Assembly (NCBI GenBank): GCA_041738295.1
Contig: JBGSQC010000176.1
Location: forward strand, 1-37,841
Reading direction: 5' to 3'
Source of the DNA: Zhengella sp041738295
GTDB taxonomy: Bacteria > Pseudomonadota > Alphaproteobacteria > Rhizobiales > Rhizobiaceae
DNA length: 37,841 bases
The translations under genes were made by a program, and so were the position numbers. Under the pieces are notes generated by a model, which saw only the letters and a list, made by a program, of their open reading frames with translations, did not search any database and was not told where the DNA came from. This document shows positions 1-5,946 of the stretch, piece after piece (the first letter of the stretch is position 1; each line of letters starts with the position of its first letter).

Positions 1-93
1 TGCCGCTGCACCTGCACCGCTGCCGCGCCCGCGGCGGCCACGTGCGCCGGAGTCCGCTTCTGAACCTGCCGCTTCGTTGATGTCCTGGTCCAT
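1..93 (-). CDS. N-terminus of a probable MttB-family corrinoid methyltransferase (partial)
   Basis: Only the first 31 codons lie in the window; the gene reads leftward off the edge from an ATG at 93. The visible peptide is acidic for about 15 residues and then rich in Arg, Gly and Ala (GARGRRGRGSG), with no folded domain visible. The MttB identity is inferred from context: the gene diverges from a corrinoid protein gene and sits beside a full methyl-THF, reductase and activator set, the usual place for the substrate-specific methyltransferase. Similar Arg/Gly-rich N-termini are, from memory, common in alphaproteobacterial MttB homologues. The substrate (glycine betaine, proline betaine, trimethylamine or other) cannot be told from this fragment. 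It could be any other gene with a disordered N-terminus. Confidence 0.55.
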   Translation of the reverse strand, partial: MDQDINEAAGSEADSGARGRRGRGSGAGAAA

Positions 94-445
94 GTTTCGC
101 CTTCCGGATTTGTGTGCCGGAACCCCGGCGATTGGAAAAAATCCTACTTTGCCCCACCTTCCCACGCATGGCCCAGCCGCGCCATGGGGTTGTTGACGGG
201 CGACACAGGGGCAGGCCAAGTCCAGCGCATTGCCAATTGACATAATCATATAACAATGCCTTTATGCGATTTATGTGATACAGCCGATCCCGTAATAATC
301 GGATCGGAATGACGCCGCGTCGCTTTCATGCCATCCGACGTCGCTGGGAACAGGCGGAGGCTTGCATCTCTGAGACTAAGATCGTTAGAAATGAACAATG
401 TGCGGCGATTGTGCCGTCACTCTATTGGTTTGGGAGACTGCGACA
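94..445. other. Divergent intergenic region between methyltransferase and corrinoid protein genes
   Basis: This 352-base stretch separates the leftward partial methyltransferase gene from the rightward corrinoid protein gene. It is more AT-rich around 235-275, where a promoter-like and operator-like sequence lies (separate entry). No convincing small gene is seen. The upstream ATG at 398, in frame with the corrinoid protein, lacks a good ribosome site and gives an unlikely N-terminal extension, so 398-445 is treated as leader. Confidence 0.6.
237..267 (+). promoter_or_regulatory. Candidate promoter with overlapping operator upstream of the corrinoid protein gene
   Basis: A perfect TTGACA hexamer at 237-242 is followed, about 17 bases on, by a weak CTTTAT -10 candidate at 260-265. 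Between and over them, 248-267 reads ATATAA, seven bases, TTTATGC. This has the same half-sites and spacing as the perfect palindrome at 4897-4918 in front of the methyl-THF methyltransferase gene. Inference: both are sites of one regulator, possibly an ArsR-type repressor, which would block RNA polymerase here. The -10 element is poor, so the exact start is uncertain. Confidence 0.4.
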
Positions 446-1135
446 ATGTCGGACGACGAAATCATCCTGTCGGAACTCGACGACGAGGAACTTGTCCAGC
501 AGATGATGGACGACCTCTATGACGGCCTCAAGGATGAGATCGCAGAAGCGACCCAGATCTTGCTTGACCGGAAATGGACGCCCTATGATGTCCTGACCAA
601 GGCGCTTGTCGAAGGCATGCGCATCGTCGGTGAGGACTTCCGCGACGGCATCCTCTTCGTCCCCGAAGTGCTGCTCTCGGCCAATGCGATGAAGGCCGGG
701 ATGAACATCCTGCGTCCGCTGCTGGTGGAAACCGGCGCACCGAAGCTCGGCACCATGGTCATCGGCACCGTCAAGGGCGACATCCATGACATCGGCAAGA
801 ATCTGGTTGGCATGATGATGGAAGGCGCGGGCTTTGACGTGTTCGACATCGGCATCAACAACCCGGTCGAGAAATACCTGGAAGCCATCGAAACGCTCAA
901 GCCTGACATTCTCGGCATGTCGGCCCTGCTGACCACCACCATGCCCTACATGAAGGTTGTCATCGACACGCTGAAGGAAAAGGGCATCCGCGACGACCTG
1001 ATCGTGCTGGTTGGCGGCGCACCGCTCAACGAAGAGTTCGGCAAGGCCGTTGGTGCCGATTCCTACTGCCGCGATGCCGCTGTCGCGGTGGAAACCGCCA
1101 AGGACTACATGAAGCGCAAGCACAACGCGCTGTGA
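446..1135 (+). CDS. Corrinoid (B12-binding) protein of a methyltransferase system
   Basis: This 229-residue protein has the two-domain layout of MtbC/MttC/MtgC-type corrinoid proteins. A helical cap (about 1-95) contains the VPEVLLSANAMKAGM stretch. The B12-binding Rossmann domain (about 97-229) carries D112-x-H114-x-x-G117, with His114 the expected lower cobalt ligand, plus the SALLTTT strand at 159-165 and the VGGAP loop near 189-193. It should shuttle a methyl group from a substrate methyltransferase to the methyl-THF methyltransferase encoded at 4934. The ATG at 446 is preferred over the in-frame ATG at 398 because GGGAG lies about ten bases upstream of it and family members start with an acidic segment like this one. 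A strong terminator follows, so it can be transcribed on its own. Confidence 0.93.
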   Translation: MSDDEIILSELDDEELVQQMMDDLYDGLKDEIAEATQILLDRKWTPYDVLTKALVEGMRIVGEDFRDGILFVPEVLLSANAMKAGMNILRPLLVETGAPKLGTMVIGTVKGDIHDIGKNLVGMMMEGAGFDVFDIGINNPVEKYLEAIETLKPDILGMSALLTTTMPYMKVVIDTLKEKGIRDDLIVLVGGAPLNEEFGKAVGADSYCRDAAVAVETAKDYMKRKHNAL

Positions 1136-1153
1136 CCTGCGGTTCCTGACGAT

Positions 1154-1184
1154 AAAACGCCCGGATATGATCTCCGGGCGTTTT
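1154..1184 (+). terminator. Rho-independent terminator after the corrinoid protein gene
   Basis: A perfect 12-bp stem (AAAACGCCCGGA at 1154-1165 with its complement at 1173-1184) encloses a seven-base loop and ends in TTTTCATTTT. It lies 18 bases past the corrinoid gene stop. The A-run on the other arm means it could also stop leftward transcription of the entericidin-like gene. Confidence 0.9.
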
Positions 1185-1208
1185 CATTTTCAAATGGACA
1201 ATCCAGAA

Positions 1209-1343
1209 TCAGTCGACGGATTCTTCGACCGCATTGGCAGTGCTTTTGACATCGGTTGCGACACCGCGCACCGTATTGGCGCAAGAGGCCACCAAAAGGG
1301 TCGAAGCAAGGACGAAGGCTGTGAGAAGGTGGTTTCGGGTCAT
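1209..1343 (-). CDS. Entericidin-like small lipoprotein
   Basis: A 44-codon leftward gene begins at ATG 1343, behind GGAG. Its product has a short basic N-terminus (MTRNH), a hydrophobic stretch, a lipobox-like LVASC with the acceptor Cys at residue 21, and a polar tail (CANTVRGVATDVKSTANAVE). This is the pattern of the entericidin EcnA/EcnB family of tiny outer-membrane lipoproteins. Length and the CANTVRG start of the mature part match the family well. It lies antisense between two genes of the corrinoid cluster and would converge on the corrinoid gene at their shared terminator. The role in this organism is unknown; in enterobacteria the family is tied to stationary-phase or osmotic stress. 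Confidence 0.85.
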   Translation of the reverse strand: MTRNHLLTAFVLASTLLVASCANTVRGVATDVKSTANAVEESVD

Positions 1344-1375
1344 CTGGTTCTCCGTCAGGTTGAAAGGGCATCGAA

Positions 1376-2005
1376 ATGAATGGCATTGATCCCCTCACCC
1401 AACGCGCCAACGCGCAAAAGGTTCAAGTGATCGCCTGTGGCGCAATCGCCCGCGAAGTGCTTGCCGTAAAAGACCAGCTCGGCCTCGATCATCTGGAACT
1501 CACCTGCCTGCCCGCCATCTGGCATGTCTGGCCGGAGCGCATTGCGCCTGCCATGCGCGAGAAGATCGCCGAGGCACGGGCGGCGGGCTTTGGCCGCATT
1601 TTCATGGGCTATGCCGAATGCGGCACCAAGGGCGAGCTCGATCGCATCTGCGCCGAGGAAGGCATCGAGCGGATTGCCGGCCCGCATTGCTATGCCTTCT
1701 TCACCGGAACACAGAAATTCCTGGACGAGTGCGAGCACGAGTTCACGTCCTTCTACCTGACCGACCTGATCACGCGGCAGTTTGATGCCTTCGTGGTGGA
1801 GCCGCTGAAGCTCGACAAGCACCCCGAACTGATCACCATGGTTTTCGGAAACTATGAGAAGCTGGTCTATTTGGCCCAGACCGAAGACGAAGAGCTTGAC
1901 CGCAAGGCAAGGCAAGCCGCGGCTTTTCTCGGCCTGGACTATGAGCGTCGCTACACCGGATATGGCGACCTGACGCCCTTTCTCGTTGAGGCTGCGACCG
2001 CCTGA
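1376..2005 (+). CDS. DUF1638 protein, accessory to corrinoid methyltransferases
   Basis: The 209-residue product matches the DUF1638 (PF07796) family as I know it. Marks are an early VIACGAIAREV strand, conserved LTCLPAIWHVWPE, the FMGYAECGTKGELDR segment, AGPHCYAFF, and an FYLTDLITRQFDAF helix. The conserved Cys and His residues in these motifs suggest metal or cofactor contact, but no reaction is established. DUF1638 genes are typically found beside MttB-type methyltransferases and their corrinoid proteins, so a role in methyl transfer or cofactor handling is inferred from context. The ATG at 1376 follows a weak GAAAGGG site. The start region overlaps the upstream region of the antisense entericidin-like gene. 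Confidence 0.85.
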   Translation: MNGIDPLTQRANAQKVQVIACGAIAREVLAVKDQLGLDHLELTCLPAIWHVWPERIAPAMREKIAEARAAGFGRIFMGYAECGTKGELDRICAEEGIERIAGPHCYAFFTGTQKFLDECEHEFTSFYLTDLITRQFDAFVVEPLKLDKHPELITMVFGNYEKLVYLAQTEDEELDRKARQAAAFLGLDYERRYTGYGDLTPFLVEAATA

Positions 2006-2124
2006 GAACGGCCGATTGATGCGGGAAGTGCCGCCGGTCACAGTTTGCAAGCTGTCTTGTGATATTCATGACAGGATACTATGTGCTGGTGCACCAAACC
2101 GGAGTGCCCGTTCGGGCCAATGCC

Positions 2125-2763
2125 ATGCTGAACCGTGACCCTGCCCCGACCGCTGTTGCACCGCCGCCTCGCCGGCTTTCTGAGGTGCTGGTCCAGCTTG
2201 GCGCGAACACGCAAGGCCCGGTGCGGATATCGTCAATCCTTGATGCATTGGGCGACCGTTCCTTTGCGGCCATGTTGATCGTCTTTGGTTCCTTGAACCT
2301 GTTGCCCTTGCCGCCGGGTAGCTCTGCAATCCTGGGCCTGCCACTCGTCATCGTCTCGGCACAGATGATGTTTTCGCGCACCACAATTTGGCTTCCTGAG
2401 TTCATCATCAACAAGGAAGTTTCTCGCAAGCATTTCGATTACGCGCTGCAAAAACTGGTCCCCGGCCTGGAACGGCTGGAACGGGTCATCCGTCCGCGCT
2501 ATTGGCCGCTTCCGCGCAACCAGGCCGATGTCGTTCTCGGCGTCATCATCTTCATCCTCGCTGTCATCGTCACCGTTCCGATTCCGCTCGGGAACTGGCT
2601 GCCGGCTTTTGCCTGCACCATCCTTGCGCTCGCCCTGTCGGAGCGCGACGGCATCGTTCTGGGCATCGGCCTGGCTGTTGGTGCGCTGTCAGTCGTCATT
2701 GTTGCAGCCGTTCTCGGTGCAGCCGGTGCTGCTGCCGGATGGCTTTACAACGCCGCCATGTGA
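2125..2763 (+). CDS. exoD: ExoD family membrane protein
   Basis: From the ATG at 2125 the product is 212 residues and matches the ExoD family (PF06055). Seen features are an RRLSEVLVQLG start, ISSILDALGDRSFAAML, the FGSLNLLPLPPGSSAILGLP signature, and two or three hydrophobic segments in the C-terminal half, ending in an Ala/Gly-rich helix. ExoD was found in Sinorhizobium as a gene affecting exopolysaccharide and nodule invasion; its biochemical role is not settled. The frame stays open to a GTG at 2059, but neither start has a strong ribosome site, and family length favours 2125. It has no clear link to one-carbon metabolism and may be a passenger. Confidence 0.82.
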   Translation: MLNRDPAPTAVAPPPRRLSEVLVQLGANTQGPVRISSILDALGDRSFAAMLIVFGSLNLLPLPPGSSAILGLPLVIVSAQMMFSRTTIWLPEFIINKEVSRKHFDYALQKLVPGLERLERVIRPRYWPLPRNQADVVLGVIIFILAVIVTVPIPLGNWLPAFACTILALALSERDGIVLGIGLAVGALSVVIVAAVLGAAGAAAGWLYNAAM

Positions 2764-2878
2764 CGACAATCGGCGTGTCGTATTTACGGCGTCGCATTTG
2801 GATTTGGCCGCGTCGCGGCGCAACCAGCAGCGCTTCTGCTCCTCCGCAATTGTTGACGCTGAACGAAAGGCTTCCCCC

Positions 2879-3181
2879 ATGGCTGACCTCATCATTGTCT
2901 ATTGGCGCGACATCCCTGCCCAGGTGATTGTCAAGCAAGGCCGCAAGTCGGCCAAGCGCGAACTGTCGCTGCGCTTCACCGAAGCCATCGACATGGCGGC
3001 CATGCGCTCGGGCGCTGCTGAATCCGGCGCCTATCTCGAAGAATGGCGCAAGGGCGATCCCGTGCCAGCCGGTGACGACATGGAAGCCGAGGCCGAAGCC
3101 GCTGCAGAACGCATTGAGGCGGATTATCCGAAGGAACGCCTCGTGGAACTTGTCAAGAACGGAGGACGCGATGGCGGCTGA
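2879..3181 (+). CDS. PF13769-type small protein ('virulence factor' family) in the one-carbon cluster
   Basis: A 100-residue acidic protein starts with MADLIIVYWRDIPAQV, a basic KQGRKSAKRE patch, then helical FTEAIDMAAMRSGAAES and YLEEW segments, and an Ala/Glu-rich C-terminal helix. It fits the small family called 'virulence factor' (PF13769). In alphaproteobacteria, as far as I recall, members lie beside MTHFR-type genes, so the name is probably misleading. The start at 2879 lies downstream of an AAAGG site. The last 11 bases overlap the next gene, pointing to translational coupling and a joint role with the Cys-rich protein. No catalytic motif was recognised. Confidence 0.72.
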   Translation: MADLIIVYWRDIPAQVIVKQGRKSAKRELSLRFTEAIDMAAMRSGAAESGAYLEEWRKGDPVPAGDDMEAEAEAAAERIEADYPKERLVELVKNGGRDGG

Positions 3182-3758
3182 CGGCAAACCGATTGCCACG
3201 AAAGGCCCGAAGGCAGGCGCAACCGATGCCAAATCGGCCTATCAGCCGTCCGGCGTTTCGCCGGTGCGCCGCGCCGCCAAGGGCTACACCATCCGCCTGT
3301 GGTCAGTGCGCTATGCCCGCGCGCTTGAGTGGTTTTACGCCCGCTTTGCCGGCCTGTTCCTGAAGCTGCATCCCTTCTGGAAGGCTGTCGGATACCAGCG
3401 TGCCGAAGGGCCGGTGAAATTCGTCGAGGCGAAGGTCAAGGGCCTGATGTTTGATTGCCGCATGTGCGGCCAGTGCGTGCTCTCATCCACCGGCATGTCC
3501 TGCTCGATGAACTGTCCCAAGCAGTTGCGCAATGGCCCCTGCGGCGGTGTCCGCGCCAATGGCAATTGCGAGGTCGAGCCCGATATGCCCTGCGTCTGGG
3601 TGCAGGCCTGGAAAGGTGCCGAAGCCATGCGCGAGGGACGTGCCAACATCATGACCGTGCAGAAGCCGGTCGACCAGTCACTGCGCGGAACCTCCGCCTG
3701 GCTCAGGGTCACTGCAAAGGCAGCCGCAGAAAAGGAGACGGGGTCTCATGCTGGATGA
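3171..3758 (+). CDS. Cys-rich methylenetetrahydrofolate reductase C-terminal-domain protein (MetV-like)
   Basis: The 195-residue protein has a variable N-terminus (1-75) and a conserved cysteine-rich core with Cys at 96, 99, 102, 111, 115, 124, 133 and 141, including CRMCGQC and NGPCGGV. This is the pattern of the MTHFR C-terminal family (PF12225), the MetV-like partner of short MetF proteins in acetogens. Eight regularly spaced Cys suggest iron-sulfur or zinc binding. Its gene overlaps the preceding gene by 11 bases and the following MetF-like gene by 11 bases, so the three are coupled, and a MetF-MetV complex is a reasonable inference. GGAGG lies five bases before the ATG at 3171. Confidence 0.85.
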   Translation: MAADGKPIATKGPKAGATDAKSAYQPSGVSPVRRAAKGYTIRLWSVRYARALEWFYARFAGLFLKLHPFWKAVGYQRAEGPVKFVEAKVKGLMFDCRMCGQCVLSSTGMSCSMNCPKQLRNGPCGGVRANGNCEVEPDMPCVWVQAWKGAEAMREGRANIMTVQKPVDQSLRGTSAWLRVTAKAAAEKETGSHAG

Positions 3759-4836
3759 CATCAATCCGAATGATCCCGGCGCGCCGCTCGATCCCCTGCC
3801 CGGCCACTCCTCGCGCGGCCGGCTGGAGCGCATCCTGCGCCGCGGCGAATTTGCCATCACCGCCGAACTGAACCCGCCTGACAGCGCCGATCCCAATGAG
3901 GTCTATGAGCGCGCGGCCATCTTTGACGGCTGGGTCGATGGCATCAACGCGGTCGATGCGTCGGGTGCCAATTGCCACATGTCGTCCGTCGGCATCTGCG
4001 CGCTGCTGACACGCATGGGCTACGCTCCGATCATGCAGATTGCCTGCCGCGACAAGAACCGCATTGCCATTCAGGGCGATGTGCTCGGCGCTTCGGCCAT
4101 CGGCGTACAGAACATTCTCTGCCTCACCGGCGATGGCGTGCAAGCCGGCGACCAGCCGGGCGCCAAGCCGGTCTTCGACCTTGATTCGATGAGCCTGCTG
4201 GAAACCGTGCGCACCATGCGCGACGAGAAGCGCTTCCTTTCTGGCCGGGCCCTGACAACCCCGCCTGCTGTCTTCCTCGGCGCGGCGATCAACCCCTTTG
4301 CCCCGCCCTATGATTTCCGCCCCTTCCGGCTGGCCAAGAAGATCGCCGCCGGCGCGCAATTCGTCCAAAGCCAGTATTGCTATGATGTGCCGATGTTCCG
4401 CGAGTATATGAAGCGCGTCGTCGACATGGGCCTGCATGAGAAATGCTTCATCATGGCCGGCGTCGGTCCGCTGGCTTCCGCCAAGACGGCCAAATGGATG
4501 CGCTCCAATGTGCCGGGCGTCCACATTCCCGATGCTGTGATCGCCCGCCTGGAAGGCGCTGAAAAGCAGAAGAAGGAAGGCAAGCAGCTCTGCATCGACA
4601 TCATGCAAGAGGTGAAAGAAATCGAGGGCGTCTCCGGCATCCATGTCATGGCTTACCGGCAGGAAGAGTTCGTGGCTGAGATCGTCCATGATTCCGGCGT
4701 GCTGAAGGGTCGCCGGCCGTGGAAGCGTGAGGCCCGGGCCGATGAGGCACAGGTCGTCGAGCGCCTCGAACAGCTGCTTAACCGCGATGCCATTTCGCCG
4801 CAGAACATGGCCGCCAAGGCGACCGGAAACGATTGA
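3748..4836 (+). CDS. metF: Methylenetetrahydrofolate reductase, MetF-like
   Basis: The 362-residue protein has the MTHFR barrel: FAITAELNPPDS near 33-44, then a DGINAVDASGANCHMSS segment, IACRDKNRIAIQGDVLGA, ILCLTGDG, the loop AAINPFAPPY, and VQSQYCYDVPMF. It should interconvert methyl-THF and methylene-THF using FAD. In this cluster the useful direction is oxidation of methyl-THF made from the substrate's methyl group, which normally needs an electron acceptor other than NAD(P)H; the adjoining Cys-rich protein could be the electron partner. That is inference. It is somewhat longer than E. coli MetF. The ATG at 3748 follows GGAGACGGGG and overlaps the upstream gene by 11 bases. Confidence 0.9.
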   Translation: MLDDINPNDPGAPLDPLPGHSSRGRLERILRRGEFAITAELNPPDSADPNEVYERAAIFDGWVDGINAVDASGANCHMSSVGICALLTRMGYAPIMQIACRDKNRIAIQGDVLGASAIGVQNILCLTGDGVQAGDQPGAKPVFDLDSMSLLETVRTMRDEKRFLSGRALTTPPAVFLGAAINPFAPPYDFRPFRLAKKIAAGAQFVQSQYCYDVPMFREYMKRVVDMGLHEKCFIMAGVGPLASAKTAKWMRSNVPGVHIPDAVIARLEGAEKQKKEGKQLCIDIMQEVKEIEGVSGIHVMAYRQEEFVAEIVHDSGVLKGRRPWKREARADEAQVVERLEQLLNRDAISPQNMAAKATGND

Positions 4837-4896
4837 TCCGGGCCTGTAGCCTTTGCCCGCCAGAAGCGGACCGGCCCTTGCCCAAGAACGAATAAC

Positions 4897-4918
4897 GATA
4901 TAAAGAAGTCTTTATATC
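4897..4918. promoter_or_regulatory. Perfect palindromic operator before the methyl-THF methyltransferase gene
   Basis: GATATAAAGA and its exact complement TCTTTATATC are separated by two bases, giving ten-bp arms. The site lies 15 bases upstream of the ATG at 4934, between the MetF-like gene and the methyltransferase gene. A poor -35 candidate (TTGCCC, 4878-4883) and a TATAAA -10 candidate (4899-4904) would place the palindrome over the -10 region. The AT-rich twofold symmetry suits an ArsR-type dimer. No such regulator is encoded in the window. Confidence 0.65.
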
Positions 4919-4933
4919 TCACTGGAGACCGTC

Positions 4934-5890
4934 ATGACCCGCACCATCGTCGCTTCTGCCACCCGTGAAATCATCATCGGCTTTGACCAGCCGTTCTGTG
5001 TCATTGGCGAGCGCATCAATCCCACCGGCCGCAAGAAGCTGGCCGCCGAGATGATCGCAGGCAATTTCGACACGGTGATCAAGGATGCCCTGGAGCAGGT
5101 AGCAGCAGGCGCCACCATGCTGGACGTCAATGCGGGCGTGACCGCAGTCGACCCGAACGCCACCGAGCCGGCGCTTCTCGTCAAGACCATGCAGATCGTG
5201 CAGGATCTGGTTGACGTGCCGCTGTCGATCGACAGTTCGGTCTCCGCCGCCATCGAGGCAGCGCTGAAAGTCGCCAAGGGCCGCCCGCTGGTCAATTCGG
5301 TCACCGGCGAAGAGGAAAAACTCGAAGCCATCCTGCCGCTTTGCAAGAAGTATGATGTGCCGGTCGTCGCCATCTCCAACGACGAGACCGGCATTTCGAT
5401 GGATCCGGACGTCCGCTTTGCGGTTGCCAAGAAGATCGTCGAGCGCGCCATGGACCATGGCATCAAGCCGCATGACATCGTGGTCGATCCGCTGGTCATG
5501 CCGATTGGCGCATTGGGCGACGCCGGCCGCCAGGTCTTCGCGCTGCTTTACCGCCTGCGCAACGAGTTGAAGGTCAACACCACCTGCGGCCTCTCCAACA
5601 TCTCCTTCGGCCTGCCACACCGCCACGGCATCAATGCCGGCTTCATCCCCATGGTAATCGGCGCCGGAATGACGTCGGCCATCATGAACCCCTGCCGCCC
5701 GCAGGAAATGGAGGCCGTGCGCGCCGCCAACGTGCTGAACGGCACCGATCCCGATTGCATGAACTGGATCCGCTCCTACAAGGATTACAAGCCCGGTGGC
5801 GAGCATGTGGTTCCCTCTGCCGCCCCGGCACCTGCCGCCGGTTCCAGCGGCCGCCGCGGTGGCCGTGCTGCCCGCATGTCGCAGGGTTGA
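4934..5890 (+). CDS. Methyltetrahydrofolate:corrinoid protein methyltransferase (AcsE/MtgA-like)
   Basis: The 318-residue protein is a pterin-binding TIM barrel of the methyl-THF methyltransferase class. Landmarks are GERINPTGRKKL near 25-36, MLDVNAGV, LSIDSS, VNSVTGEE, VAISNDETG, VVDPLVMPIGA, and TTCGLSNISFGLPHR. These match the folate-binding strands and loops of AcsE and the MetH folate domain. In this setting it should move the methyl group from methyl-corrinoid protein onto THF, the reverse of MetH. The fold ends near residue 293; the last 20 or so residues are a low-complexity Pro/Ala then Arg/Gly tail (GSSGRRGGRAAR). Such tails recur in two other proteins of the cluster. The gene has its own promoter-operator and a clear GGAG ribosome site. 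Confidence 0.92.
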   Translation: MTRTIVASATREIIIGFDQPFCVIGERINPTGRKKLAAEMIAGNFDTVIKDALEQVAAGATMLDVNAGVTAVDPNATEPALLVKTMQIVQDLVDVPLSIDSSVSAAIEAALKVAKGRPLVNSVTGEEEKLEAILPLCKKYDVPVVAISNDETGISMDPDVRFAVAKKIVERAMDHGIKPHDIVVDPLVMPIGALGDAGRQVFALLYRLRNELKVNTTCGLSNISFGLPHRHGINAGFIPMVIGAGMTSAIMNPCRPQEMEAVRAANVLNGTDPDCMNWIRSYKDYKPGGEHVVPSAAPAPAAGSSGRRGGRAARMSQG

Positions 5891-5946
5891 GGCAGCTCAC
5901 CTCGTCATCCTGAAGGGTGTGAGAGACACGCTCGAAAGTGCAATCC

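Noticed and set aside
398..445. Upstream ATG extending the corrinoid protein by 16 residues
   Set aside because: There is no good ribosome site, and the start at 446 has GGGAG upstream and a family-like N-terminus.
94..445. Cobalamin riboswitch before the corrinoid gene
   Set aside because: No B12-box-like conserved core or long structured leader was recognised by eye; a covariance-model search would be needed to exclude it fully.
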